Positions 1 to 11,583 of a stretch of DNA of 64,000 bases are shown one piece after another. The stretch covers positions 186,001 through 250,000 of the forward strand of contig JAMXBD010000204.1 in the NCBI GenBank assembly GCA_024138025.1, in the 5' to 3' direction. How positions within the stretch are numbered: position 1 is the first letter of the stretch; each line of letters begins with the position of its first letter. Position numbers and translations under genes: made by a program. A model generated the notes under the pieces. That model was given only the letters and a program-made list of their open reading frames with translations, did no database searches and had not been told where the DNA came from. The DNA comes from Combretum micranthum (Eukaryota; Streptophyta; Magnoliopsida; Myrtales; Combretaceae).

Positions 1-732
1 TCGTTTCCCATGCTGTCTTGTCCCTTATCTCGTAACCCTAGCTATATTTGACCTCCTTTCATGTTTCCTTTGGCCATTCCGACCCTAAATCTCGTATCTC
101 TAGGCCGCTCTGACCCTAATACTCGTAATCTAGCCCGACCCAGCCTTGGATCTTTTAACCCTACCCCATTCCAGCCCTTTCCATCTAAACCCTAGCTGTC
201 CTTTACCTGTTTCCCTCTACCTTTGGCCGTACGCCCCTTTTTTCCTATTTCTTGTGTATCTTTGGTTTGTTATAGCCATGAAGACCTTCTTTTGCAGAAA
301 AAGAAGGGTGTTCTTCCATGAGTTTGCTTCTCGAGCCTTATTAGGCAGGGTTTGTGGTTCTCGCCAAAGTTTCAAGATGTCTCGGTCGGAATTTGGCAAA
401 TCTGTTTCTCTTGGAGGTGTGTAAGAAATGACAGTAAGTTGGTACACGTTGCTAATAAGAGTAAAAGTGGCATAGTGAATGTGGGTAAGTCAGTTGAGTT
501 CTGTTATGATTCCTCTCAAAAGGAAGATGCGAACAAAACTGAGGAAGTTGATAGTAGGGTTGGTATTCGCCTTAAAGGTTTTCCAAGCGCAGTCTTGTTC
601 TAAACCAACTGCCTCCTATGTTGAGGTTGTTTCCGACCAAAAAATCGGTAGTAGCGAATGGGGAAGTTTCTGTAGTAAAGGAGGATAACCCGAAAATCAA
701 TGTGGCTTTAAATTATTGTCCTCCTCGCATTA

Positions 733-1919
733 ATGGAAGGATTCGGTAAAACCACCCAAATCGGTTTCAGAGATAGGGGAAATGTTATGGAAGAATACAT
801 TAGTTGGGTATTTTTTGGGCAAAAGCCCTCCTTTCCTTTAGTACAACGGATTGCAAGGCTGTATGGGGAAATGAAGGTCTTCTTGATGTTTTATCAAATG
901 GTTATGGTTATTTTTTGTTTAATTTCAGTGATGAGTTTTCTTTACTGAAGATTTTAAAACAACCTTGGTTTTTTGCCAATTGTCTTTTGGTGCTCGAAAG
1001 ATGATGGGTGGGTATGGCTTTGAATTGAGTACACAAGAAAAATGCCGATGTGGTGAAGCTTTGGGGAGTACCTATTGAGTTCCTACACAATGAGGGTGTT
1101 AGTTATGCGGTGGTGAGTGCTATTGGAAAAGCGCTTCAAGTAGATATTGTCTCGATGACTAATTCTGTGTTCGGTATGCAAGAGCCTCGGTGGAAATGGA
1201 GGCGAATGGGGAGTTTATAAAAGATTTTGATATAGAATGTGGATGGATCAATCCATAGGGTTGATGTTGAATATCACATACTCCCCCGAGATGCTCCAAA
1301 TGTTGTGTCTTTGGACATAGTGATGCGAAGTGTTTTGGTGGTGGTGTTGCTAATCTTCCTTCAGGAGAACCTTCTAATGTTCAACGAGAAGTCCCTATTG
1401 AGACAACTAATTTTTCTCAGCCAACATCCCTTGTGGAGTTGGAACAACCCTATACAAGTAGTAGGTCATACAGATGGGGGAAGGGACAGTGTTACCCATG
1501 CACCAATCACCATTGGGAAAGGTAAATCAACTATGGTTACCAAGCTTTCTACCAATCCTTCTGAAGAGAAAAGTTCATCTGTTGGTAGGTTGAGCCTACC
1601 TGGTTTAGGTTCTTCTAATGGGCATATTCCAGATCAGGATTCTTGTAGGGCTGAGGAGGTGGGTTTTTTTGGTGAAAATTCTAGAAATGGAGAAGAATGT
1701 TCATCTTCATCCTTTGTGTCCCCATCAAGAATTAGTGAGACACTTGTGGGCTCTAGTCAGGAGATATTACATCAGAATGTGGCAGCTCTTGATCCTGCTC
1801 AAACGGTATTAGATATACCTGAAGTTAAAAAGAAGAAATCAAATAAAAAGAGAACCCGGGAGAAGAAGCGGAGCGAGGTGGAAGGTAGAGGCATGTCCTC
1901 ATCATCCCCTGTTTGCTAA
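733..1919 (+). pseudogene. LINE ORF1 (DUF4283 domain plus CCHC zinc knuckle), broken
   Basis: ORF1 proteins of plant LINEs bind the element RNA. A DUF4283-like stretch spans about 780-1010 but is split over two frames: part is read from 733 and the matching remainder from 804. The phrase GYGYFLFNFSDE is typical of the domain. A knuckle of form CX2CX4HX4C is seen at 1292-1333 (CSKCCVFGHSDAKC), in a different frame from the long open stretch 1239-1919, so a frameshift lies close to it. The tail from about 1500 to 1919 is polar and ends in a Lys/Arg-rich segment, as ORF1 tails often do. The protein cannot be made as one chain from this copy. A host gene is unlikely, because the endonuclease follows directly downstream. 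Confidence 0.82.
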
Positions 1920-1947
1920 CAATATATTTCTTCATTTTTTATATATA

Positions 1948-2758
1948 TGATGATTAGTTCTTGGAACATTAGAGGACTAAATGACCCAAACAAATGTAGA
2001 GAAATTGTGAAGTTTTGTAAGGAGAATAGATTGTCTATTGTGTGTTTGTTAAAACAAAAGTAAAGTCTCATAATACCCAAATGATTTGGAGCCGTATTCT
2101 ACCAGATTGGCGCCTTCTACCTAATCAAAATGGGAGAATTTGGATCGCGTGGAACCCTTTAATTTGGGATGTGGAGGCCATATTGATTTCCAACCAATTC
2201 ATCCAAGTTCGATGTAAATTACTTAGCAAAGATTTTGTTTGTATCATCTCTTCGGTGTATGGAGCAAATTCAGTTGAGCAAAGGAGAAGTCTATGGCAAG
2301 ACTTGTTGAATTTGAAGAGCACCATAGATGACCCTTGGTTAATTGTGAGGGATTTCAATGAATGTAGGTGTCTATAAGATAAAGTTGGGAGAAATGTTGT
2401 TTTTTCTAAAGGAATGGGGGATTTCAATGATTTTTGTTATCAAGCTGACTTGGAGGAGATTCGAACAACTGGAAATCATTTAACATGGTCAAATCGTTGC
2501 TCATCAAATCCTATCCTTAGGCGATTAGACCGTGCTTTGGTTAATTCTTGTTGGGTTCTACAAGTTCCATCTTTAGAAGCTGATATTCTTAGTCCAGGTT
2601 TGTCGGATCATTGCCCCATTATCATTCATTTGAACCTTGATAGGGCTATCCGTAAATCTTTCTTCAAGTTATTTAATTTTTGGGCAAGACATCCGCAGTT
2701 TTTATGTACCTTTCAAAAGGTATGGAGTATAGATATTGTTGGGACTCCAATGTTCTAA
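1948..2758 (+). pseudogene. LINE endonuclease (APE/exonuclease-endonuclease-phosphatase type), broken
   Basis: This is the nicking endonuclease that starts target-primed reverse transcription. The chosen start is the ATG at 1948, which gives the standard opening with SWNIRGLND. About 35 codons later a one-base loss near 2050 shifts the frame. The second part shows WIAWNP, then DFNE, where plant LINEs normally have GDFN; here the Gly is Arg. An in-frame TAA at 2375-2377 follows. The third part has TWSNR, LDRALVN and the C-terminal SDHCP, which carries the catalytic Asp-His pair. Another in-frame TAA at 2756-2758 ends the run. It belongs to the same element as the reverse transcriptase downstream. 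Confidence 0.88.
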
Positions 2759-4557
2759 GTTGTCTCTAAAGTAAAATTATTAAAGAAGGAACTCAAGGTT
2801 CTTAACATGAAAGATTATTCTGACATTCAACGAAGGACTTTGGAGGCTAGAATTTGCCTCCATGATTGTGAGGAGTTTAATTGCTCCATTCCTAGTGTAG
2901 CAGATTGGAGCAAGTAAAAATTGCTTTTCAAAAAATACTATCTTTTTAGTGCAACTGATGAATCCTTCTTTAAGCAGAAGTCCAGAGTAACATGGCTTAA
3001 GCTTGGTGATCGCAATACAAGCTTCTTTTTCAGGTGCCTAAAGCAAAGAAATCATAGAAATGCTGTCCATTCTATTACTAATAATAGTGGACAGCGCGTA
3101 TCTTCAGAGGATGAAATGAAGGACTTGGTGGTTAATTATTTTACGGAGCTCTTTAGGGAACCTTCAACTTATAATCTTAACTTCCAAAGATTAGGGTCTC
3201 TCATTTCCAAAAAGGTGTGTAGATCGGATTGGGGGGGACCTTGTAAAACTAGTGTTAGATGATGAGATTAAATCTACAATCTTCTCTATGGCTCAAGATA
3301 AAGCTCCTGGACCAGATGGTTATAATGGTAACTTCTTCCGTTTAGCTTGGGATGTAATTGGTGAGGATTTTTGTACAGCTGTTAAAGATTTCTTTGCTAC
3401 AGGTAAGTTATTGAGGGCCATAAACTCCACTGCTATCTCCCTTGTCCCCAAGGTGGAGAATCCTACAAGTTTGAGGGATTTTAGGCCTATCTCTTGTTGC
3501 AATACAAAATATAAGTGTATCTCCAAGATTATAGCAGAGAGGTTAAAAATGGTACTCCCTTACCTTGTGGGAAAAGAGCTAATGGCTTTCAATAAGGGCC
3601 GAAGGATTGTTGACAACATCTTTGTAGCACAAGAGCTTCTATGGGGCTATCACAAGGAAAATCTAGGACCTAGATGTGCTATCAAAGTAGATATTATGAA
3701 GGCATATGATAATGTTCGATGGAGTTTCCTAGAACAAATTCTAAACATTATGGAGTTCCCTCCACAATTTATCACGTGGATCATGCAGTATGTTACAACC
3801 GCTAAGTTCTCTATCAACTTAAATGGAGAACTAGTAGGTTTTTTCCCTAGTTCACGAGGCTTACGACAAAGGGATCCTATCTCTCCTTATATTTTTGTTT
3901 TGGTGATGGAAGTATTCTCATGTATAATGCGGGATATAGGAAAGAAGAATGGATTCTCATATCATTGGAGATATCGAAAAGAAAAGCTCAATCATCTTTG
4001 CTTTGCAGATGATGTTATGATTTTTTCTAAAGGGAATATACACTCTATTTCCTTAATTAAAGATGCTTTGAAGGAATTCCATGAGCTTTCAGGTCTTATG
4101 GTAAGCCAAGAAAAAAGCCATGTCTTTATTAGTGGTTTGTCCCAACAAGAAAAGATGGTACTAAGTCAAACTTTGGGTTTTCAACAGGGTGATCTACCTA
4201 TTAAATATTTGGGAGTTCCTCTTTCATCTGCAAAACCTAACAAGTATACTTGTCAATTTTTGGTGGAAAGATTTAGTAAGCACATCAATCACTGGACAAG
4301 TAAAATTCTCTCTTATGCGGGCCGCCGCCTCCAACTAGTGAAAAGTGTGCTTTTTTCTATCCAAGTTTACTGGTCTTCTATTTTCACTCTCTAATTGCAT
4401 CTTAAAGGATTTGACTTTAAAGATGAAGCGTTTTTTATGGAATGAAAGTGATGAAAAGAAAGCAAGGGGTAAGGTGGATTGGGCTATAGTATGTCGACCT
4501 AAGAACCAAGGCAGACTTGGCATTCCTGACTTGATTCCATGGAATAAGGCAGCTTAA
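2759..4557 (+). pseudogene. LINE reverse transcriptase (RVT_1), broken
   Basis: This is the non-LTR reverse transcriptase. The linker 2759-3240 continues the endonuclease frame, with an in-frame TAA at 2915-2917 and the conserved WLKLGDRNTSFF. A frame change in the G-run near 3235 leads into the RT core. The core, about 3252-4394, shows DKAPGPDG, FRPISCCN, KAYDNVRW and the catalytic FADD at about 4003-4015. The motif normally written GLRQGDPISP reads GLRQRDPISP, a Gly to Arg change consistent with a G-to-A transition. Another frame change near 4340-4390 separates the core from the thumb-like remainder up to 4557 (FLW, KVDWAIVC, LGIPDL, WNKA). The protein cannot be active as it stands. Confidence 0.93.
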
Positions 4558-4652
4558 CTCAAACATTTATGGCACCTCTGGTTGGATACTGGTGATTCTC
4601 TTTGGCCATCTTGGGTTCGTTCTGAATTAATTAAAGGTAAGAATTTTGGTCA

Positions 4653-5577
4653 ATGAAAGTGACCTCTATAGCTTCTTGGTCTTGGAAGAAGTTGTTACAG
4701 CTTAGATCCCTTGCTTGTAGTTTTTTCAAATGGGAAGTGGGAAACGGCAATACGATATCTCTTTGGTATGATGAATGGCACCCGAAAGGAGCTTTAGTGG
4801 ATTGGTTGGGGGAAAGAATAGCCTACTCAACTGGATACTCTAAAGAAACATGCCTTTGTTGTATCATCAATAATGATGGATGGGATTGGCCAACAAGGGA
4901 AATTTGGGAGAGGATCAAGGTGGAAGTTGGAAGTGAATTGTGGCCAAATATACATTATGAAGATAGAATGGTATGGAGATAAACCCTCCAGAAATCTTTC
5001 AATCAAGCAGGCTTACAATTCCATTCGAGGACAAGGAGTAAAGGTGTCTTGGAGTAGTTTTGTATGGTTCAAAAAGGTAGCTCCTAGACATTCCTTTATT
5101 TTGTGGTTAGTAGCACAACAAAAGCTCTTGACTATGAACAAACTTGTTCAATGGGGTGTCATTTCCCAAAACTGTTGTTTGCTTTGCTCCGAAGACGACC
5201 TTTTCATCAAATGTGCTTTCATTTGGGAAATTTGGAAGAGCATGAAGGAGGAAATCCCAGCTAGCAATATCTCTCCTTTCGATGCTAATGATATTGAGGT
5301 TCTTTTTCACTCTGTTGGGCCCCGATTAAATCCTTCTTGGAAGATCATTACTAGTTTGGTTATCTATTTTGTATGGAGGGAACAAAATGAGAGAAGAATA
5401 GGTATCAGTTCCAAAACAGCAAATGTAGTAGCTAGAGTCATTCTTAGTTATTTCTTTGTTATGAACAGTACTCATGCTTTACAATGCCAAGATCTCAATC
5501 TTAACACCTTTTTGTTTTTGATGGTGACATGCTCGAGATTTTTGGTCTCTTGTGAGTCCTCTAGTGTTTTTGTATAG
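4653..5577 (+). pseudogene. LINE C-terminal region with zf-RVT, broken
   Basis: This is the C-terminal part of the LINE polyprotein. The first piece, to about 4980, has SWSWKKLLQLR and the WEVGNGNTISLWYDEW block that precedes zf-RVT in plant LINEs. A frame change near 4980 leads to the second piece, in which VSWSSFVWFKKVAPRHSFIL, a Cys pair in CCLLCSED and a later Cys (IKCAFIWEIW) make up the zf-RVT core. No RNase H domain follows. The frame stops at 5577, about 50 bases before the poly(A). Codon use and composition match the upstream parts, so this is the end of the same element. Confidence 0.88.
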
Positions 5578-5626
5578 GTTCCTCTTGTAATAATTCTTTT
5601 ATTAATGAAATTTTTTGACATTATCC

Positions 5627-5634
5627 AAAAAAAA
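5627..5634 (+). other. LINE 3' poly(A) tail
   Basis: An A8 run follows the last LINE codon by about 50 bases and marks the 3' end of the element. The short tail fits an old insertion. Confidence 0.6.
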
Positions 5635-6054
5635 TAAACATATAAAACTTATAGGAAGGAAGGAATTTCATCAATTCTAAAATTATAATTATGAATAGTC
5701 TCTTTTTTTTAATTATCTTAAACTATAGTAGTATATTAGATTTATCCTAATATAAGACACAAACTTTAATTCGTTGTATGCTTTTAACTAACATACTATC
5801 AATTATATAAATCAATAAGTAACTAAATAATAGAAGTAGATTAATTAGTAAGACAAAGAAAAAAAAAAAATTTCGGAGTTAGAATACTAGAGGCTAAAAT
5901 CTAAAATCTATCTTATTTGTATAACATAAGAATTAAAACATAATATGAAAAATCTAATTTAATTTTATGAATGATACATATTTAAGTCACAAATTTTAAA
6001 AACAATTAATTTTTTTAATGAAACAATTAAGAGTAAATAATATGTTTAATTTTT

Positions 6055-6214
6055 TTTATGGTTCGATTCAGGATCCCAAACCGAATCTCGAACCGTTCGT
6101 TCTTCACCGTATTGAATCGCGAACCATACCGTTTCAAAAAAGAACTGAAATTTTGGTTTGGTTTGGTTTACTTTACGATTCGGTCTGTTTTTTTTTTTTT
6201 TTTGCACAGCCCTA
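6055..6214. mobile_element. Fragment of a non-autonomous hAT-like element (one end only)
   Basis: The sequence is dense in AACCG/GGTTCGG words and ends in TTTGCACAGCCCTA; its complement, TAGGGCTGTGCAAA, is a usual hAT-type terminus in plants. I cannot find a matching left end or an 8-bp target duplication, so this is a partial or decayed copy. Confidence 0.35.
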
Positions 6215-6689
6215 TGCATGTCCACCTCTAGTAATTATGCCTGTCATTCCTGTTCCTTGCTTGAATTCGTTATCTTGGCCGAGTTAGTACTCTGAATAGG
6301 GTAGGTAGGTTTTGTAAGATTTTGGCTTTTAATCATAGTTAGAAATTTGATCCACATATGAAAGTAACTGCTGTGAAGAACATCAATTATGAGTGTGAGG
6401 AGATTCTCCAATCTTTCTTTGGTCAGTAATGTTAACAGTAAGAAGTCTGTATCTTATTGCTCTAGCATCCCCCATGGAAGGCTGGTTTTGCTAAAGACAT
6501 AATTTCCTAAGTGTAAAGATCTGCGCTAGCCTTGACAGATTTTGTTGTGAAAATTTTTAGTGGTTGGAGCTTCATCATGTGTTATCGTGATAATTAATAA
6601 GGTTTCTAATTTTTTTATTTGTATTTTTTTTATGTCCTGTCCTGTTGGTTGCTAATCGATTTAAAGTTTCTTGGCATTGCAGTCCGATG

Positions 6690-6960
6690 AAGTGCTTAAG
6701 CAACATACAAAAATCCTATAATGCTTAGTGAGGAAAATCTAAGCTGGATATTTACCCCAAAGAGGGGAGGGGGGAAAAAAATCTAAGCAGGCTGTAGCAT
6801 AACTTGTATATGTCAGATGCTTGTTTTGTCGTTTTTGGCTTGCGGAAGTCTCAGACAGATGCATATAGGGTAAGTTCCACTCTGTGATCTGGGCAGTTGA
6901 TGATATTGATAGGAGTGCTTCAAAGTATTTCCTGATAACTGGATACATTCTTTGGTGTTA
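6690..6960. repeat. Third, diverged copy of a block present in both duplication units
   Basis: The block begins near GAAGTGCTTAA and runs through AGATGCTTGT, CAGACAGATGCATAT, GGGCAGTTGATG and GAGTGCTT...GTATTTCCTG. The same words in the same order lie at 21446-21650 and 38938-39145. It is much more diverged than those two are from each other, and it carries a G-rich insertion around 6760-6780. Confidence 0.65.
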
Positions 6961-8403
6961 CAGGTATGATGGATTGCAGGAGTACCTAGATGAAGTTTCT
7001 TTATTCAAATGGCTGACAACATGGTGTAATTGATGTAGATGGATCTTACTTTCTATGTTTGAGATTTGTAAATGAGTTGTGTGATTGACAACATGGTATG
7101 ATTGTAGCCCTAGATAACCGTGGGCCTCTTTGCTAAATGTTGGAGCTAGGCTGTTAGTTGTGGTGGCTATTCCATTATGTGTGTGTGCTTTTTTTTTTTT
7201 TTTTCCTCTGGTGATAGGTAGTGGTAGCTTTTTTTTAGGTCCAAATCCCATGGGATGGGAAGATCTATTTCAAATTGGTGCGTTTTGTTCCTTATTGATT
7301 TTATTGATATGATAGCATTGGTGTTTCTCTCTGGAAAATTTGAAGTAGCAACCTTGCATTTGCTTGAATTTTGCCATGCCACTACTCGTCGTAGAGACTA
7401 GAGAGTACTTTGGAGGAGTACACGACTATTTCCATTGCCAGCAAAATGGGAAGTAGTGCTTGATAACTAGGATGCCTGCATTTCAGCCTATTCGAATTCT
7501 GGGGATTCAATTGGTAGGAATACATACTATGGCGCTGAGGAATGTGTTTATATTATTTATAATCATCTCCTATGTTTTGTATTGTTGGGACGAATTGTCT
7601 ATAAAGCACACTATTTGAAGCAATATGTGTATGCCTTCGGATATAATATGTAGTGTGGAATAATGAGATAAATATTTGCTGTTTCGAGCTTCTTGTTTCT
7701 TTTGTCTCTCTGTAAATAAATATTTGATACATGTCTTGAAGTGTTTCCTCTATTTGAAGAATTTTATTTTTATTTTTTTTAAATTTATTTGGCATGTATT
7801 AAATATTTATTTGAGGGAATATAAATGGGACAACAGGGAGGGACGGTAAAGGTTTTTCGGGAATAATGAACACACAATATGAATTCGGTTAAAATATGCT
7901 ACCCCTTATATTTATAGCATCCGTTATATCCTTTTTGACACGTGTGTACGTATTACATTACACATGCTATAAATGATAGATAAACATCAATATATGTATG
8001 TTTTTAATGTCGTGCTGTAAATTAATTTGTTAGTATGCAAGGGCTGTACGCCATATTATATGGTACGTCCTTATGTGGAATAATTAATATGCGACATTGA
8101 TTCAATTCAAGTATGTTATCTATTACTTCGGGAAAAAAAAAGACAACAAAGAAAAGAAAAGAAAGTTTTGCTATTTATTATACCAGCAAATGATGCACAC
8201 AAATGTGTATGCAAAAATAAAAGAAAATTATACAGTTTTAAAATAAGATTTTCTGGTTTTTGCTAATTGTACCTTTTTTAATTTGAAGATTTTGTGTTTA
8301 TTGTGAAAAGGGAAAAAAATAGTTTCTAAATAAAGTTTGAAAAAAAGATGATACTTTGAAAAGTATTTCAGCTGCAATTTCCATGCGCAATATGTACACT
8401 ACC

Positions 8404-8690
8404 CTACTGATATTTCTATAGCCTATTAAGTCAATTCGTTTAATTATCCTAAGCAAGATCTCCGTAAAGTCATAAAATTAATAAAAAATTCAAAACAAAC
8501 GAATAAATTTAACATGGCTGACATCATTAATGTTGAATTGATACGGAGAAAATATGATTAGCCATGATTTTTTGCGCCATATCCTATTGTTATTTCTTTA
8601 GCTCATTAAGTCAATTTGCGCAATAATTCTAAGCATTACCTTTATAAAGCCTTAAAATTAATAGTAATTTAAAATATATAAATAAATAAA
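8404..8690. repeat. Degenerate tandem repeat, period about 180 bp, two copies
   Basis: The phrase CTACTGATATTTCTATAGCC at 8404 recurs as CTATTGTTATTTCTTTAGC at 8584. Both are followed by a TTAAGTCAATT word and a TCCTAAGCA/TTCTAAGCA word. The block lies in the part of unit A that unit B lacks. Confidence 0.65.
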
Positions 8691-8837
8691 CATAAAATTA
8701 ACAAATCATTCTAACCACAGTAAGACACTAATTAAATATGAAATAGTGATTCATAGAATCAATCAATATACTGTTAAAAAAATATATGTGGTGAGTAATA
8801 TACTTATTTTTTACACAAATAAATTTCATTGTTGTTT

Positions 8838-9130
8838 ATGATGGTTTCTCCAGATCTTTGTCAAACTTCTGTCATTACTAATCTGAAGCAAGAAAAATAT
8901 AAAGTGAAGCAGAATATCATGTAACCCCAAAATAAAAAATAAAAAGAATTTTTTTTTTTTTTTTTTTACAGTTAAGCATCATAAAAAGATATTATAAAAA
9001 AGACCAACCGTAAATTCATTGCTTTTTTTAGCACATGTAAAGTGTTGTGTATGATGGTTTCTATAGATATTTGTCAAACGTGAAGCAAGAAAAGTACAGA
9101 TTGAAGCAGAATATCATAAGGTAATTTGCA
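8838..9130. repeat. Degenerate tandem repeat, period about 213 bp, two copies
   Basis: ATGATGGTTTC, then TTTGTCAAAC, GAAGCAAGAAAA and TGAAGCAGAATATCAT occur in the same order from 8838 and again from 9051. This is also specific to unit A. Confidence 0.65.
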
Positions 9131-10854
9131 AAACAAAAGGTTTAAAAAAAAAAAGAACAAAAAACTATAATTGAGCCAAAGTAAGATGATTATAATGGTG
9201 GGTGATTCGAGCTTGGTGTGGCTTTGTCGTTGGAGATGGTTTTAGAGTTTGAGTGGATCGGTGAGTTGGTGACGGTGAAGGTAAGTGTGGTGATGGCTTT
9301 AGGATGGCAGCTCGGAGGACGACGAAGCTCGCAACAATAATCGACCGAAAGAAGGTGAGTGGATTTTTTAAAGAGAATAACTGTAGGGAAACAGTAGCTG
9401 TGGTTCGAAAAAATCGTTTAATATGGATAACTAAAAATAAAACCGCTGCTCAACTCGGGATAAGAAAATTTAGAAGAGATTATTTGACACAAATAACTCA
9501 GTATTTTATTAATATTAATAGATTTATAGTTAACCTTTATATATATATTTTTTGACACATACATGCATTGTATTTTATGTTATAATTGATATATTCAAGT
9601 AAATACATGTATGTATTACAATCATGCTAAAAATTATATTTGTTGGCTGTAGCTTATAGGTATATTCGTCACGTATATGCCTGTGTATACATAAAAACTG
9701 TTATGTCATATGCTTTATAATTTCATATTATAATTACATATCTCACATTACAGTTATTATATTAATGCTTCATTTCAGTCACTATAAACGAGGATTATAT
9801 AAAAAGAGTATTGCTGCATGGTGATTTATGGTCGATCCCAATATGTTTATATGTTGTGTCAGTACAAATATAAAGAGGAAAATATTAACTTTTATACTTG
9901 TATAAGTATTTATTTTGGTGTTTGAATTTTAAAGAGATTAATATAAAAAATAGTTAAATAATTTATGATTTTTTTTTATTATCTTACTAGTACTATTCGC
10001 TCTGTTTTTGACATGAGAAAACAATTTAAATAGCATTAGACATTGTTGGGATAAATAATCAAAATTTAATAATAAGCTAATTCTTTTAAAACAGCACATA
10101 AAACAAATAATATTAAAGAAGTAATAAAAGTAATTACAAAATATTTAAGTAGATAGGTACCTAATTTAAGTTTAACCCATATATATATATGTGTGTGTGT
10201 GTGTATATATATAAAGTTAAATAGAATAAATTAAACCAACGGTATTAAGTAGCGCTGGTAAGATCCGTGTAGTACTTTCACGAGACACTTTATAACATAT
10301 AAAAATTATAAACATCAAATTATATAATAAAAAAGTGTACACACCAGCGTAAAAAGATTTCACATCCTTTTCCCCATACCCTATAAAATAAATATTAGTT
10401 TTTTAATGGGCTTTACGTGAGTTTGATTTTCTCCTAATACTAGAATATATTAATTCGTTGGAAAACAACATTTCTTTCACAGAAAAAAGCTATTCCTTTC
10501 CTTTTTTTTTTTCCAACTTATTTTTAAGCTTTTATATTAATACCATCCATGCCATGATATTTCACGGCATGTACAGATCAAACGCGGTTTAATTATTCGC
10601 TTTTCAAGGACATCCCATGTTGTAGACGCGCCTCAAGTTATTTCCGCACGATTTTCGTGGAATATTAATTAGTTGCTACAGGACATCTGACATTCAAAAG
10701 TCAAGGTCGTCTCACTTTACTATTCATGGTCGCCATAGGAGATAATAAACTCCTTACTATCACTAGATCTAGATCTAAACCCACGCTCTCTACCACCAAA
10801 TCATATTTCACCTCGAATTCTAAAGAGGAAAGAAAAGGAAGAAAAAGGGATCCA
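9131..10854. other. Upstream region of TNL-A
   Basis: About 9180-9350 is GC-richer with many GGTG words and an open frame of 83 codons from 9304 that I do not recognise. From about 9540 the sequence pairs with the region upstream of TNL-B (27262-28887), although clearly diverged. A block before the gene at about 10550-10680, with AAACGCGGT and CGATTTTCGTGGAATATTA, is conserved at 28670-28740 and is the best candidate for shared promoter sequence. An AT/GT microsatellite lies at 10179-10213. Confidence 0.5.
10179..10213. repeat. Compound (AT)n(GT)n(AT)n microsatellite
   Basis: An AT run, a GT run of about seven units and a second AT run lie upstream of TNL-A. The matching place upstream of TNL-B (28314-28326) has only a short AT run. 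Confidence 0.9.
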
Positions 10855-11488
10855 ATGCCAAGTGATAATAAGCTTATCATCACCCTCACAGTTACAGGGA
10901 CGGCGATAGCTATCTTGTTATATGTGAAACACCGACTGAAGAAGAAGGAGGAGAAAAAGAGCAATCACTCTTCAAACACCAACGATGGTGGAGCTGTCGA
11001 TGAGATTGAGAATCAAATCTCAGAACCAAGTCCATCCCCTACTCTTCCCTTGGGGCAAAATTATGAGGTGTTCTTAAGTTTCAGAGGGGAAGATACTCGC
11101 TTGGGGTTCACCGATCATCTTTATACAAGCTTGGTGGGCGCAGATGTTTTAGTGTTCAGAGATAATGAGGAACTTCCTGCAGGTAAGACCATTGGTTTTG
11201 AGCTTTATAGAGCAATCAGGGCTTCTAAGATTTCAATCCGATTATCTCTTCCAATTATGCTTCTAGCAAATGGTGCCTTAATGAGCTTGTGCACATTCTT
11301 GAGTGCATGAAAACATCGGGTCAACTTGTCCTGCCAATCTTCTATAAAGTTAAGCCATCAGATGTTCGACATCAAAGAGGTAGTTTTGGAAATGCATTTA
11401 AGCATTACAACAAGAAGCATGACCCTGTCCAAAAATGGAAGGATGCTCTGACTGAAGTATCAGAATTAACAGGATTCGAATCAAACAG
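10855..11488 (+). CDS. TNL-A exon 1: signal anchor and TIR domain, one frameshift
   Basis: The exon reads a short N-terminus, a hydrophobic helix (ITLTVTGTAIAILLYV) and a Lys/Arg cluster, a Ser/Pro-rich linker, then TIR with YEVFLSFRGEDTR. About 128 residues in, at 11238, one C is missing compared with TNL-B. This ends the first frame at 11310, and the correct protein continues in the third frame. In that frame the SSKWCLNEL segment, which holds the TIR catalytic Glu, and the LPIFYKVKPSDVRHQ segment are intact. The exon ends at a strong donor, CAG|GTACGT at 11489. Confidence 0.9.
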
Positions 11489-11583
11489 GTACGTAATTTC
11501 CAATATCATCGCTTTATTTATTATTTATTTTTTTGGTAATCGTTCATGTATTGAATGTATATATTGAAATCTAATGTACACAG

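Larger units (their letters stand above)
1..5634 (+). mobile_element. Decayed LINE (non-LTR retrotransposon), L1-like plant type
   Basis: In order on the + strand are an ORF1-like region with a DUF4283-type domain and a CCHC knuckle, an APE-type endonuclease, a reverse transcriptase, a zf-RVT region and a short A-run at 5627-5634. That is the usual order of plant L1 LINEs, and there are no LTRs. No frame is intact: I count in-frame stops and at least five frame changes. The 5' end lies at or before position 1. The first 145 bases are a leader with scattered ACCCTAA-like words and no clear coding. No target-site duplication can be called because the left end is not visible. Confidence 0.93.
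5635..8013. other. Non-coding spacer between the LINE and duplication unit A
   Basis: The first 400 bases are plain AT-rich sequence. From about 6240 to 7600 the composition is more balanced and contains splice-like words, for example a pyrimidine tract ending TTGGCATTGCAG near 6680. This could be the transcribed non-coding remains of a host gene, but I find no convincing reading frame. A hAT-like end lies at about 6214, and a block at 6690-6960 has relatives in both duplication units. T-runs lie at 6188-6203 and 7191-7204. Confidence 0.5.

Noticed and set aside
80..200. ACCCTAA-like words resembling plant telomere repeat
   Set aside because: They are single, irregularly spaced words within the LINE leader, not a head-to-tail array.
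9304..9555. Open frame of 83 codons in a GC-richer patch upstream of TNL-A
   Set aside because: No motif is seen, and the second half becomes AT-rich Ile/Tyr/Phe codons typical of chance translation. It has no partner in unit B.
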